Shown here: in pieces, positions 46,250 through 56,067 of the stretch
Layout: every line of letters starts with the position of its first letter
Numbering within the stretch: position 1 is the first letter of the stretch
Assembly: GCF_000470315.2 (NCBI RefSeq)
Contig: NZ_CBRF02000003.1
Span: 117,050-181,049 of the forward strand
Source of the DNA: Psychromonas sp. SP041
GTDB lineage: Bacteria; Pseudomonadota; Gammaproteobacteria; Enterobacterales; Psychromonadaceae
DNA length: 64,000 nt
Reading direction: 5' to 3'
Position numbers and translations under genes: made by a program
The notes under the pieces: generated by a model
Seen by the model: the letters and a program-made list of their open reading frames with translations, nothing else
Database searches by the model: none
Told to the model about the DNA's origin: nothing

Positions 46250-46764
46250 TAAAAATCCAGTAGAGCAATAATTTGACTCGCAACAACTTTTGCACTTTGC
46301 TCGTCAGTTTCAATAGTATAATCCGCAGCTTCTTCATAAAGTGCGTTGCGTTTTTCTGCTAATGTTTCTAGTACAGATTGTGGATCGTCTGTCTGTAAAA
46401 GTGGTCTGCGTTTATCTTTTAGTGTTCTTGCAAGCTGCTTTTGAACACTTGTTTTTAAATAGACAACAATACCTCGAGCCGACAGATGAGTTCTATTTTC
46501 CTGTCTAATAACTGCTCCGCCGCCCGTCGCTAAAACAATACCATGTCTCTTAGTTAGCTCGTCTAACATCTCTTGTTCGCGACTTCTAAAACCTTCCTCG
46601 CCTTCAACGTCGAAAACCCAAGCGATATCAGCGCCAGTTTTGCGTTCAATTTCACTATCTGAATCAAGGAAATCTAAATGCAGCATTTGTGCAAGTTGAC
46701 GGCCAATTGTGCTTTTACCAGCCCCCATTGGGCCAATTAAAAATATATTACGCTGTTCTGCCAT
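46249..46764 (-). CDS. aroK: Shikimate kinase AroK
   Basis: 171 residues, phosphorylates shikimate. The P-loop is [16 protein letters not shown], followed by [27 protein letters not shown] and the substrate-contacting [17 protein letters not shown] is the lid motif. As first gene of the aroK-aroB-damX-dam-rpe-gph-trpS operon it follows a likely promoter at 46829-46858 and, further upstream, the pilQ terminator that separates it from the pil operon. Confidence 0.96.
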   Translation of the reverse strand: MAEQRNIFLIGPMGAGKSTIGRQLAQMLHLDFLDSDSEIERKTGADIAWVFDVEGEEGFRSREQEMLDELTKRHGIVLATGGGAVIRQENRTHLSARGIVVYLKTSVQKQLARTLKDKRRPLLQTDDPQSVLETLAEKRNALYEEAADYTIETDEQSAKVVASQIIALLDF

Positions 46765-46828
46765 GTTAAATTTTTACTCAAGTGGTTGATTACTGGGAAA
46801 CCCCTTAAAAATTAAAGAGAAGTACCTT

Positions 46829-46858
46829 ATTATCGCAATTGTTAACAATATATTGCAA
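46829..46858 (-). promoter_or_regulatory. Likely promoter of the aroK operon
   Basis: Read on the minus strand: TTGCAA, an 18-base spacer, then GATAAT ending at 46829, about 65 bases before the aroK ATG. The spacer contains the dyad ATTGTTAACAAT. Placed just downstream of the pilQ terminator, where a new promoter would be needed. Confidence 0.45.
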
Positions 46859-46868
46859 GCCATAAAAA

Positions 46869-46899
46869 AATAAGCCTGAAGGTAAACTTCAGGCTTATT
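46869..46899 (-). terminator. Intrinsic terminator of the pilMNOPQ operon
   Basis: A perfect 13-bp stem with a five-base loop; on the minus strand it is followed by a run of seven T's. It lies 23 bases after the pilQ stop and separates pilus genes from aroK. Confidence 0.85.
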
Positions 46900-46921
46900 C
46901 AATACTAAACGAATTTAATAC

Positions 46922-49006
46922 TTAATATTTTGTTTGCATAACAATACGCGGTGTAACAAAAATTAATAATTCTGACTTACTATTGTCGGTTACTGAATTT
47001 CTAAATAAGAAGCCAAGATAAGGAATATCACCTAAAAATGGCACTTTACTGACGGTATCTGTAATTTGCTGTTGATAAATACCACCCAAAACTAAGGTTT
47101 CACCATTATCGACTAATACCTGAGTTTGAATTTCTTGTGTATCAATAGAAACTGACTCACCATCATTTGTTATAATCGTTTCACCAACAGAGTCTTGAGT
47201 AATCACGAGATCTAGAATCAATTTATTATCAGGTGTAATTTGTGGCGTTACTTGCAAACTTAGTACCGCTTTTTTAAAACTAATTGATGTCGCACCTGAT
47301 GATGAAGATTCTACAAAAGGAATTTCAGTACCCTGCTCAATATAAGCAGTTTGTTGGTTAAGTGTTGTAATACGTGGACTTGCTATAATTTCAGCTTTAC
47401 TTTCTTGTTCCAAAGCAGATAGTTCTAGATCTAGAATATTACCATTCGCTAATCTAGCAACTTGAAATCCAAGTGTACCGGCTGCTGAAGGTAGAGGTAA
47501 ATTAACATCTAAAGTATTCAAGGTGGTATCTTGACCAGTACTATTTGAAAGCCCCCAGGTAATACCTAAGTCTTCGCCGACAGAGTCACTAACGGTTACC
47601 ATTCTAGCTTCAATAACAACTTGTCGCACGGCAACGTCTAAAACATCAATAATTTCTTTAACAGAGTCGATTACAGCGGCAGTATCTTTAATTAATAAAG
47701 TATTCGTACGTGTATCAACTGTTACATTACCACGTTCTGACAGTAAACTTGCATTTTGACCTGATAACATAGTTGCAATCGTAGCGGCCTTTGCATAATT
47801 AATTTGTATAAACTCAGAATATAGTGGAGATAAAGCAGCAACTTCATTATTAGATTCTAGTTGTTCCCTTTCTTTTGCAGCAAGTTCAGCAGCAGGAGCG
47901 ATCATTAGAACGTTCCCATCCATACGCTTACCTAAGCCTCTCACCTTAAGAATAATATCTAACGCTTGTTCCCAAGGAACATCATCAAGACGTAAAGTGA
48001 TATTACCGCTGACTGAGTCAGTAATAACTAAGTTAAAGCCATTAAAATCAGCAATTAACTGTAATACTGTACGTACTGGAATATCTTGGAAATTCAAAGA
48101 AATAGCTTTCCCTTCATAAGGAGTGTCGGCTTTATCTTCGGGCTTTTTAGAGACTTCAACCATAAACAAAGTATCTAGTTGGTCATAACGATAATTATAT
48201 TCATCTTTAATGTTAAAAATAAAACGTGTTTTTCCATTTTCTCGGAACGTTTCTATTTTTTCCACTGTGGTGGCAAAATCGACAACATCCATGATGTATA
48301 AGAAGTCATCTGGGATATAAGTACTTTGAAATTCAACAATTAATTGTTGGTCACGACGCTGTATATCAACAGCAACACTTGAGTTATCTAAGTAAACAAA
48401 CAGTTTACCTTGACCTTCTGAACCTCGTTTAAAATCAATATCTGAAATAGTATTAACATAACCTTTAGGTCTATCAATCAAGGCCGCTTTACGTGCTTTC
48501 TCAGCAGCTTCATTCAGTGTTCGTTGTGCAGTTTGGTCGCCTGTATTTTGAATAATTGCAGCCGCTACTGCTGACTCAGCTTCAGTAGCAACAGATCTTT
48601 TTTCAGTATCTCCGAAGCGAACTACTAAATTTCGGCCTTGATCAGAAACATAGTAAGGCATTAAATCGTCAATCATAATGACTAAGCGCAATCCACCATT
48701 CATGCGTATTGCTTCAACACTTTCGACACCGCTTTTATTGATATTGATAGGGTTTAATTCAAGTAATGAACTAGCATCTTGCACATCAATGACTAGTTTA
48801 TTTGGACGATAATGTAATTTCTCTGTGTAAGTCGAGATTTCCTCATTGAATTCAAAATTTAACTCAAACTTCCCTTCCGAAAGAGGATTGACATTAAGTT
48901 TTATTAATTGTGACTCAGCAACTGAGAAAGAAGATACAAATAACAAAGCTATACCCACACTCAACAATATTATTTGTTTAAGATTTCTAAATTTCATGTT
49001 TTCCAT
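46922..49006 (-). CDS. pilQ: Type IV pilus secretin PilQ
   Basis: Outer-membrane channel for type IV pili. From ATG 49006 it has 694 residues: signal peptide (to about SSFSVAES), AMIN-domain region(s) in the first ~300 residues, an STN/N0 domain (ISLNFQDIPVRTVLQLIADFNGFNLVITDSVSG), an N1 domain, and the C-terminal secretin pore (EARMVTVSDSVGEDLGITWG, ASPRITTLNQQTAYIEQGTEIPF, VTPQITPD, LVLGGIYQQ, VPFLGDIPYLGFLFR). I prefer 49006 because AGGG lies five bases before its ATG; ATG 49027 (overlapping the pilP stop) and 48997 are alternatives. Last gene of pilMNOPQ. Confidence 0.95.
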   Translation of the reverse strand: MENMKFRNLKQIILLSVGIALLFVSSFSVAESQLIKLNVNPLSEGKFELNFEFNEEISTYTEKLHYRPNKLVIDVQDASSLLELNPININKSGVESVEAIRMNGGLRLVIMIDDLMPYYVSDQGRNLVVRFGDTEKRSVATEAESAVAAAIIQNTGDQTAQRTLNEAAEKARKAALIDRPKGYVNTISDIDFKRGSEGQGKLFVYLDNSSVAVDIQRRDQQLIVEFQSTYIPDDFLYIMDVVDFATTVEKIETFRENGKTRFIFNIKDEYNYRYDQLDTLFMVEVSKKPEDKADTPYEGKAISLNFQDIPVRTVLQLIADFNGFNLVITDSVSGNITLRLDDVPWEQALDIILKVRGLGKRMDGNVLMIAPAAELAAKEREQLESNNEVAALSPLYSEFIQINYAKAATIATMLSGQNASLLSERGNVTVDTRTNTLLIKDTAAVIDSVKEIIDVLDVAVRQVVIEARMVTVSDSVGEDLGITWGLSNSTGQDTTLNTLDVNLPLPSAAGTLGFQVARLANGNILDLELSALEQESKAEIIASPRITTLNQQTAYIEQGTEIPFVESSSSGATSISFKKAVLSLQVTPQITPDNKLILDLVITQDSVGETIITNDGESVSIDTQEIQTQVLVDNGETLVLGGIYQQQITDTVSKVPFLGDIPYLGFLFRNSVTDNSKSELLIFVTPRIVMQTKY

Positions 49007-49023
49007 TTCATCCCTGATTAACT

Positions 49024-49542
49024 TCATTCCGATACCAATGTCATTTGAGTAACACGCTCTTCCCAACAACCATTTCTATCTGGTGCTAACTCTAATAGAT
49101 CTATTTTATCTTTGTTTATTTTTAGTACTTTTCCATAATTTAAACCAAGATAATTACCTGGTCTAACTTTATGGACTTCACTACCAGAAACTTGAACAAG
49201 AGCCCATAGCTCACCATCAATCGATAGCGTTCCTTTCATCTGCATTAACCCAAGCGAGTACAATTCCAAAGCTTGCTTTTTACGATCAAAATTAGGCTGA
49301 GGACAACTTTTAGGAGTATCCTTCACTTCAGTAACGACTTCAAGTTGTGGTTGTGAAAAAGGGTTTCTTTCACCTTCTTGAGTAAAGTTAAGGGTATCAA
49401 TTTTTTTAAGTGTAGGTACTTCATTTTTTACAGGATAAACTTTAGATTCGGTATCATCAACAAATACATGTAAATCATCAAGATTTGCTTCCGCACAAGA
49501 AAATAGTAAAAACACCAATGATAGAGGCAATAGCTGCTTCAT
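49024..49542 (-). CDS. pilP: Type IV pilus lipoprotein PilP
   Basis: 172 residues. A lipoprotein signal with cysteine at about residue 16 (LVFLLFSCAEA), then a disordered stretch and the conserved C-terminal beta domain (LGLMQMKGTLSIDGELWALVQ, VRPGNYLGLNYGKV). PilP links the PilMNO inner-membrane complex to the PilQ secretin. Its start shares one base with the end of pilO; its end is close to or overlaps the pilQ start. Confidence 0.93.
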   Translation of the reverse strand: MKQLLPLSLVFLLFSCAEANLDDLHVFVDDTESKVYPVKNEVPTLKKIDTLNFTQEGERNPFSQPQLEVVTEVKDTPKSCPQPNFDRKKQALELYSLGLMQMKGTLSIDGELWALVQVSGSEVHKVRPGNYLGLNYGKVLKINKDKIDLLELAPDRNGCWEERVTQMTLVSE

Positions 49543-50111
49543 TATTTCTTCCCTTTATAACGATATGTTTTAGCAACGATATCTAACATTAGCGTATCTT
49601 TATCGTTATGCTTTAAACGCAAGTTATCTAATATAACAATACGAGGTAAAGCGGCAATGTCAGCAGAAAACTTCCCTAATTGCTCATAAGTACCAATAAC
49701 TTTAATACTAATAGGCACTTCTTCAGCAAGTTCTAATTGTTTTTTTACACCCCAATTAAGACTTTTAAACTGCAAACCATTATTAGCACCAATAAAACCA
49801 ACATCATCTAACAAACTAGCGAGTTCTTTTTTACTTGGTAGTTTGTTAACTAGCCCATCTAATATTACTGAAATTTCAATCATTTGTTCGCGATAAGCTT
49901 CAAGATTTGAAGACAATGCTGCTTTTACTTTGAATTCATTTTTTAGCGTTAATTCTTTTGCTTCTACTTTATCTAATTGCTTAAGTTGATCTTCAATAAT
50001 GTAATAATAGAAACCACCAATCAAAAGACAACAGGTTATTATTACCACAATCGATTTATGAAGCTTCGGCCAACTGCCTATATTTTCTAGATCCATATCA
50101 TTAATATGCAT
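49542..50111 (-). CDS. pilO: Type IV pilus assembly protein PilO
   Basis: 189 residues: a short cytoplasmic N-terminus (DMDLENIGSWP), one TM helix (about 22-42), coiled coil, and a C-terminal ferredoxin-like domain (LPSKKELASLLDDVGFIG, LPRIVILDNLRLK). It pairs with PilN to form the inner-membrane alignment complex of the type IV pilus. It lies two bases after pilN. Confidence 0.93.
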   Translation of the reverse strand: MHINDMDLENIGSWPKLHKSIVVIITCCLLIGGFYYYIIEDQLKQLDKVEAKELTLKNEFKVKAALSSNLEAYREQMIEISVILDGLVNKLPSKKELASLLDDVGFIGANNGLQFKSLNWGVKKQLELAEEVPISIKVIGTYEQLGKFSADIAALPRIVILDNLRLKHNDKDTLMLDIVAKTYRYKGKK

Positions 50112-50113
50112 GA

Positions 50114-50665
50114 CTATTTCCTATCTTCAGGAAGAACAATAAAGTTCATAGAGAAATTATATAACTTGATTGGTTTTGTTGGTCCGCTAACGATAGAAGG
50201 TAATGAAGCGTCTCCTAACCAACCAGAGCTATCAACATTTCTTACCATGTTACTTACTTGTCCCGTCGAATCAGAAAGACCTTTTACACTAATAGCGTCA
50301 TTATTAAAATTAATCGAATTAACATAAACACCTGGAGGTGTTACAACAGGTAATGTATTGAAAAAACGAGTGATAATATTACGTTGTAATTCCAACTCTT
50401 GAATAAGATTTATTCGACGTACTAGTTCAGCTTTTTCTTTTTTAATGTTTTTTATTTCTGCAATGCGTCGGTCCAAAATAATAGTTCTAGTTTGTAAAAA
50501 CTCATTTCGTTCATTTTGCGCACTAATCAAAGAATCTACATACATTTTTCCTGTAAAAGAAAAACCTAATGCAACTAAGCAACTACAGCCTAATAAAATA
50601 AAGAAAGCAATTTTTTTCTTCTTTTTATAATTTTCACGCCAAGGTAATAAGTTAATATTCGACAT
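50114..50665 (-). CDS. pilN: Type IV pilus assembly protein PilN
   Basis: 183 residues. The N-terminal INLLPWRE motif, which docks into PilM, is intact. A TM helix (about 20-40), a coiled coil and a ferredoxin-like C-domain (PPGVYVNSINFNNDAISVKG) follow. Its ATG shares a base with the pilM stop. Membrane partner of PilO. Confidence 0.94.
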   Translation of the reverse strand: MSNINLLPWRENYKKKKKIAFFILLGCSCLVALGFSFTGKMYVDSLISAQNERNEFLQTRTIILDRRIAEIKNIKKEKAELVRRINLIQELELQRNIITRFFNTLPVVTPPGVYVNSINFNNDAISVKGLSDSTGQVSNMVRNVDSSGWLGDASLPSIVSGPTKPIKLYNFSMNFIVLPEDRK

Positions 50666-51723
50666 TATGAAAAACTCCTCAATGCCAAACCTAATGCCAT
50701 CATATATTTAGGCCCAGATTCTTTTAATAATTTTTTGTCTAATTCATTCTTACATTCAAGTCCTAAAGAGGGGTTTGCCACTTCGACTTGTATATCTAAC
50801 TCTTCTTGTAATTGCTTCGCTAACTCATCCATTAAGACTCCTCCACCTGTTAATATCAGTTTGCTAATATCAACTTTGTTAGGAGCGTTAGTAAACATAC
50901 GTAAGTCGAAACGTAAATGATTGATAGTCATATTAACAAATGGAGTAATAACATCGACATCGCAATCAATAGGTAAATCGTTCTCAATTTTTACTCTTTC
51001 CGCTTCCGGAGCAGTTAAACCATAGCGCTCTGCAATCATTTGACTACACACGGCACCACCATGGTTCTTACTTCGAGTAAAGATAACGTTACCTTGATAC
51101 AGAATATTGAGCATCATTTGAGAAGCGCCAATATCAACAATAGCAATGCCTTTATTATAATCATCAGAGGTGATAACAAGCTCTGCAGAGCGAGCTAATG
51201 CATGACTAGCAATATCCACGATAGTTGTATTTAAGCCACTTTCATCAACACACTGAGCTTGAGATAAGACACGCTCTTTCCGAGCAGCGCTCACGAGAAT
51301 GTCATTTAAGGACGGGTCATTGCTGTTCGGTCCCATTATTTCGAAATCAATAAAGATTTCATCTAATGGAAAAGGAATACTGTTTTCAGCTTCAATTTCG
51401 ACGCGCGATTCTAAATCTAGCTCACTAAGAGAGTCGTTCATTGTCATTACTTTTGTGATGACATCAGATCCCGTGACAGCGATTGCAACGTTTTTATAAT
51501 TTGAAGGGAAACTTTTACGTAGTTGTTTTATGATCGCAGTAATTTTATCAATATCTTCAAATCGATTATCGACAATAAGCCCTTTTGCTAAAGGTGCTTC
51601 TGCAATACCATCTACATGGTATGTTCCTTGTCCTTTTGAGATTGCAATTGCTTTGATTGAATTCGAACCGAAATCAATACCAATAACACTACTCGAACCT
51701 AATTTTTTAAATCCAAAAAACAT
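50665..51723 (-). CDS. pilM: Type IV pilus actin-like ATPase PilM
   Basis: A 352-residue cytoplasmic FtsA/actin-fold protein that binds the PilN tail. GIDFGSNSIKAIAIS is the first phosphate loop, IVDIGASQMMLNILY the second, and LTGGGVLMDELAKQL the adenosine motif. First gene of pilMNOPQ and divergent from mrcA, as in many gammaproteobacteria. Full length. Confidence 0.94.
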   Translation of the reverse strand: MFFGFKKLGSSSVIGIDFGSNSIKAIAISKGQGTYHVDGIAEAPLAKGLIVDNRFEDIDKITAIIKQLRKSFPSNYKNVAIAVTGSDVITKVMTMNDSLSELDLESRVEIEAENSIPFPLDEIFIDFEIMGPNSNDPSLNDILVSAARKERVLSQAQCVDESGLNTTIVDIASHALARSAELVITSDDYNKGIAIVDIGASQMMLNILYQGNVIFTRSKNHGGAVCSQMIAERYGLTAPEAERVKIENDLPIDCDVDVITPFVNMTINHLRFDLRMFTNAPNKVDISKLILTGGGVLMDELAKQLQEELDIQVEVANPSLGLECKNELDKKLLKESGPKYMMALGLALRSFS

Positions 51724-51879
51724 AATTTCCTTGCTGCATTAAGCATTAATAAGTTTTTTTTAAATTAATATACAATAATAAGTTTAAATTCGACAATTTC
51801 CAAGCTGATAAGTCACAGTTCACTCTTTAACTCATGATTTATAACTATATACTACATACTCAATATATCGAACATAAAA

Positions 51880-51892
51880 GTGACTTAGTCAC
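51880..51892. promoter_or_regulatory. 13-bp dyad between pilM and mrcA
   Basis: GTGACTTAGTCAC, a perfect 6-1-6 inverted repeat, lies 23 bases before the mrcA start in the 192-base divergent region. It could be an operator site; no regulator can be named. Confidence 0.3.
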
Positions 51893-51915
51893 TCTATCAA
51901 TGGAATTATTTAAAT

Positions 51916-54489
51916 ATGATGAAATGGATCAAGCGACTTTTCATAGTAGCTATTATCTTTGCGTTATTAGGTATAGCAACAGTAGCGGTCATTTATTATC
52001 AACTAAAATCTGACTTGCCTGATGTAACTAGTATTCAAGATATACCGTTACAAGTTCCAATGAAGGTATTAAGCAAAGATGGTGAGCTAATTTCACAATT
52101 TGGTGAAAAAAGACGTATTCCATTAGTACGCGAAGATATACCAGATCAATTAGCTAACGCATTTATTGCAACAGAAGATAGCCGATTTTATCAACATGTC
52201 GGTATGGACCCTATTGGTATACTACGTGCCGCCAGTGTTTACATTATGTCTGGTAGCGCTAAGCAAGGTGCAAGTACGATCACACAGCAGGTTGCTAGAA
52301 ATTTCTTTTTAACCAATGAAAAAACAATTATTCGTAAAGTTCGAGAAATTTTCATTGCCATTCAAATTGAGCAAATTTTAACGAAAGATGAAATATTAAT
52401 GCTTTATCTTAATAAAATTGCACTGGGTCATCGTTCTTTTGGTGTCGGTGCTGCTGCACAAGTTTATTTTGGTAAAGCAGTTTCAGATCTTACGTTATCA
52501 GAAATGGCGGTGTTAGCAGGTCTTCCAAAAGCGCCATCACGTCTAAATCCTATTTACTCTCTCAAAAATGCAACTGAACGTCGTAATATCGTGTTAGTAC
52601 GAATGTTAGACGAAGGTTACATTACAGATAAAGAGTATCAAGATGCACGCAATGAAGTCGTCATAAGTAATTACCACGGTGCTGAAATAACACTGTCTGC
52701 ACATTACGTAGCAGAAATAGCACGTAATAAATTAATCGAATTATACGGCGAAGAGAAAAGTTATAACGAAGGCTTTAATGTTTACACGACTATAACGAAA
52801 AAAGCACAAGAAGCTGCAAATCAAGCTGTTACTGAGAATCTATACAATTACGATACGCGACATGGCTACCGTGGCCCTAGCAAAGTATTATGGGAAGACA
52901 GTGAAACACCATGGACAACAGAAAAAATTACTAAGGCTTTATCAAAAGAAAGCAACATAGCCGATTTACATGCTGCAGTTGTTGTCGCTGTTAATAAAAA
53001 AAGTATTGATGTCATCATTAAAGGTCAAAAACAGAAAAAATCAACTATTGAATGGGATGGTTTAAGCTGGGCTCGCCCATTTAAAACAGATTCAAGACAA
53101 GGATACCCGCCCAAAGAAGCAAAAAATATTGTAAAAGTAGGAGAACAAATCTGGGTTCGAGAAATTGAAGTAGAAGATAAAGAAAAATCAACGACCATTA
53201 AACAACTACAGTTGTCTCAATACCCGGCAGTAAGTGCAGCGTTTGTTTCTCTAAATCCACAAGATGGTGCCATTACTTCAATGGTCGGTGGTTTCAATTT
53301 TGCACAAAGTAAATTTAACCGTGTAACTCAAGCCAAACGACAAGTTGGTTCTAATATAAAACCTTTTATTTATTCTGCAGCACTTGATAATGGTTATACA
53401 CTTGCAACATTAGTAAGTGATACACCGATTAGTCAATGGAGTGGTGATGAATCTTGGCGCCCTAAAAACTCGCCAGCAGTATATGCAGGTCCAATCCGTT
53501 TACGTCAAGCATTAGGGCAATCTAAAAATGTTGTTTCTGTACGTTTAGTAGAATACTTAGGACTTACTAAAGTCATCGATCAGCTTGTTAAGTTTGGCTT
53601 TAATGAAGATGACATGCCAAGAAGTAACTCTCTCGCATTAGGTTCGGCATCAATGACCCCTATCGAGCTTGCCACAGGCTATGCCATTGTTGCGAATGGC
53701 GGATATAAAGTAGAACCTTATATAATAGAGCGCATTGAAGATGCTTATGGAACGGTACTGTATCAAGCAGAACCTAAAATTGCATGTCCAGAATGTATCA
53801 GTATCTATAAACAACAAGAAGCAGAAACGGATCCATTAGCTACTACCACCATCATTGACGGTGAAGCAGAAGTTTGTGCTATTTCACCTATTGATAAGGC
53901 GCAAATTGCCCCGTCAGCAATATCTCCAGAAACGGCCTTTTTGACGCGAGAACTCCTGCGAACAGCCGTTTGGGGTGGTGGAAACCGAAAAAACAAAACT
54001 AACTGGAACGGAACAGGCTGGAGAGCAGCTCGTGCTATCGGCAGACAAGATATGGGCGGAAAGACAGGTACAACAAATGATTCCAAAGATGCTTGGTTCT
54101 CAGGGTTTGTTGGCAACATGGTCGCAACCTCTTGGGTTGGATTCGATGATTTTAGTCGAGAGTTAGGTCGTGCAACTTACAATAGCAATTTAGGTAAAAA
54201 CCAAGTAGCAGGCGGTGAATTTGGTGCGCGAACAGCATTACCCGCTTGGAATTACTTCATGGATAAAACAATGGCTGACCAGCCCGTTTATAAACCAGCT
54301 CGCCCACGATCAATTTCTAGTGTACGTATCGATGGAGCAACAGGTCTATTATCGACAGCAAGAGATGAAACAACATTATTTGAGTTCTTTAGAGCAGGTA
54401 CGATACCGACTAACTACGTACCAGAGCCAATGTTCAGTGATTCGGATTCACAAGAAGGTGGATCTATTTTTGGCAATGAATTATTTTAA
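51916..54489 (+). CDS. mrcA: Penicillin-binding protein 1A (transglycosylase/transpeptidase)
   Basis: An 857-residue bifunctional peptidoglycan synthase. One N-terminal TM helix (about 7-28). The glycosyltransferase domain has FIATEDSRFYQHVGMDPIG, GASTITQQVARNFFL and KDEILMLYLNKIALGHRSFG. Then an OB-like insert, and the transpeptidase domain with SxxK in VGSNIKPF, SxN in GQSKNVVSVRL and KTG in GGKTGTTNDSKDAWF. All catalytic motifs are present. Synteny with pilMNOPQ, yrfG and nudE matches the E. coli mrcA region. A rival 92-codon frame at its 3' end is a shadow. Confidence 0.95.
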   Translation: MMKWIKRLFIVAIIFALLGIATVAVIYYQLKSDLPDVTSIQDIPLQVPMKVLSKDGELISQFGEKRRIPLVREDIPDQLANAFIATEDSRFYQHVGMDPIGILRAASVYIMSGSAKQGASTITQQVARNFFLTNEKTIIRKVREIFIAIQIEQILTKDEILMLYLNKIALGHRSFGVGAAAQVYFGKAVSDLTLSEMAVLAGLPKAPSRLNPIYSLKNATERRNIVLVRMLDEGYITDKEYQDARNEVVISNYHGAEITLSAHYVAEIARNKLIELYGEEKSYNEGFNVYTTITKKAQEAANQAVTENLYNYDTRHGYRGPSKVLWEDSETPWTTEKITKALSKESNIADLHAAVVVAVNKKSIDVIIKGQKQKKSTIEWDGLSWARPFKTDSRQGYPPKEAKNIVKVGEQIWVREIEVEDKEKSTTIKQLQLSQYPAVSAAFVSLNPQDGAITSMVGGFNFAQSKFNRVTQAKRQVGSNIKPFIYSAALDNGYTLATLVSDTPISQWSGDESWRPKNSPAVYAGPIRLRQALGQSKNVVSVRLVEYLGLTKVIDQLVKFGFNEDDMPRSNSLALGSASMTPIELATGYAIVANGGYKVEPYIIERIEDAYGTVLYQAEPKIACPECISIYKQQEAETDPLATTTIIDGEAEVCAISPIDKAQIAPSAISPETAFLTRELLRTAVWGGGNRKNKTNWNGTGWRAARAIGRQDMGGKTGTTNDSKDAWFSGFVGNMVATSWVGFDDFSRELGRATYNSNLGKNQVAGGEFGARTALPAWNYFMDKTMADQPVYKPARPRSISSVRIDGATGLLSTARDETTLFEFFRAGTIPTNYVPEPMFSDSDSQEGGSIFGNELF

Positions 54490-54504
54490 CTAACTATGTT
54501 CAGG

Positions 54505-55152
54505 CTAAAAGAACTCATTAAATTGGCAGATAGATGAAAAGCCCTGTATTAATTGTGCAGGCTTTTTACTATCTGGTTTATTAATACCAACAACATACTC
54601 CACTCCAGCGGATTGAGCTGCCACTAATATTTTTTCACTATCATCAATAAAAACTGCTCTCGAAAAATCAGTATTAAGTTGTTTTTTCACTATCGACCAA
54701 AAATGTTGACTCTCTTTTGCATGGCCAATTTCATGACTGGAAATAATTAAGTCTACATGTGATAACAATTGGGTTTGCTGATCTTTTAGTTTAATGCCGC
54801 TAGGATGAGCATTAGTTAAAATAACAATTTTCTTATTAAGCTCTTTTAGTGTTTTTAAAAACCATAGCGTATCTTCACGCCACTGAATTTTATGTTTAAA
54901 TTGATGTTGCAGTTGATGGATATCTACACCTAATGTTTTTGTCCAATAATCATAACAATACCAAGATAACGTTCCCGATACTTTTTTACACTCTTCAAAT
55001 ACAATATCAATTGCTCGTTCAAGAGAAATTTTATGGATAATTGCATATTGTTTTGGCACTAATTCTATCCAAAAATGAGAATCATAATGCAAATCTAACA
55101 AGGTTCCATCCATATCTAATAACACAAGATCGATATCTTTTTCTAACAGCAT
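54505..55152 (-). CDS. yrfG: HAD-family GMP/IMP nucleotidase YrfG
   Basis: 215 residues. HAD motif I is LLDMDGTLLDLHYDSHFW, typical of the YrfG branch; motif II is ILTNAHPSG, the lysine lies in GHAKESQHFW, and motif III is FIDDSEKIL. E. coli YrfG dephosphorylates GMP and IMP; this activity is inferred from family and from the conserved yrfG-nudE-mrcA neighbourhood. Convergent with mrcA, with only 15 bases between the stops and no clear terminator there. Confidence 0.9.
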   Translation of the reverse strand: MLLEKDIDLVLLDMDGTLLDLHYDSHFWIELVPKQYAIIHKISLERAIDIVFEECKKVSGTLSWYCYDYWTKTLGVDIHQLQHQFKHKIQWREDTLWFLKTLKELNKKIVILTNAHPSGIKLKDQQTQLLSHVDLIISSHEIGHAKESQHFWSIVKKQLNTDFSRAVFIDDSEKILVAAQSAGVEYVVGINKPDSKKPAQLIQGFSSICQFNEFF

Positions 55153-55423
55153 AATTTTCCTAAAAGAGTTAAGGTTGAATGGTGAACAGTAAATAAATCA
55201 CTTCCAATAGATTTTAGTATTTAATCTTTAAAACTCACCCAACTAGACCCACTAAACCTGTGTAAATAATGACTCATTTGATGGAAGTTATATCGAACAA
55301 ATAAGAGTTATAAACACTCAGAATGACCCAGATATCCATTTGAATTAACATAATACAGTATCGTAGAGACAATAAGCATTGTAAGATAACCTTTATATAT
55401 ACTAATAAAATCATGAGGCACCT

Positions 55424-55975
55424 ATGAGTAGTTCTTCACAAACACTCCCTGAAATTTTAAATAAAAGTGTTGCAGCTTGTAGTCGATTTTTCAAAATTGA
55501 AACACTACAACTGAGATTTAGTAATGGTGAACAACGTGAATTTGAACGGATGCAAGGTGGTAATCAAGGTGCAGTCTTAGTCGTTCCTTTTTACGATAAA
55601 GAAACAATCTTATTGATACGTGAATATGCAGCAGGTACACATAGTTACGAATTAGGGTTTCCAAAAGGATTGATTGATCCAGGTGAAACACCTGTAGAAG
55701 CGGCTAACCGTGAATTAAAAGAAGAAGTTGGTTTTGGTGCAAAAGAATTTACCGAGTTAAAAAAGGTAGTCATGGCGCCGAGTTACTTCAGTAGTGAAAT
55801 GACGCTTTTTATGGCGAAGGACTTATATCCTGAAAGCTTAATTGGTGATGAACCAGAACCATTAGAAGTAATTAAATGGCCATTAAGCAAAGCTGATGAA
55901 TTACTTAATCGAGATGACTTTCAAGAAGCACGTAGCATTAGTGCTTTGTTATGGGTAATGAAAAACTACAAATAG
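55424..55975 (+). CDS. nudE: ADP-compounds hydrolase NudE
   Basis: A 183-residue Nudix hydrolase. The Nudix box GLIDPGETPVEAANRELKEEVGF is complete (GX5EX7REUXEEXGU). YAAGTHSYELGFPKG just before it and APSYFSSEMTLFMAKDLYPE after it fit NudE, which hydrolyses ADP-ribose, NADH and Ap3A. Divergent from yrfG across 271 bases in which I see only AT-rich sequence. A hairpin follows the stop. Confidence 0.93.
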   Translation: MSSSSQTLPEILNKSVAACSRFFKIETLQLRFSNGEQREFERMQGGNQGAVLVVPFYDKETILLIREYAAGTHSYELGFPKGLIDPGETPVEAANRELKEEVGFGAKEFTELKKVVMAPSYFSSEMTLFMAKDLYPESLIGDEPEPLEVIKWPLSKADELLNRDDFQEARSISALLWVMKNYK

Positions 55976-55988
55976 AAAATCAATCAAG

Positions 55989-56016
55989 ACTAGGCAGTAT
56001 TCATATACCGCCTAGT
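55989..56016. terminator. Hairpin between nudE and sthA
   Basis: ACTAGGC-A-GTAT pairs with ATAC-C-GCCTAGT around a four-base loop, with a single mismatched pair inside. ATTTT follows on the plus strand. Likely a shared terminator of the convergent pair. Confidence 0.55.
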
Positions 56017-56067
56017 ATTTTAAAAGTTCGTTTCTGTATTTAAAAATTTAAAATTGAAATACGCCGT

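Noticed and set aside
54215..54493. 92-codon frame overlapping the 3' end of mrcA in another phase
   Set aside because: The mrcA frame holds conserved PBP1A sequence through this part; no independent ribosome site.
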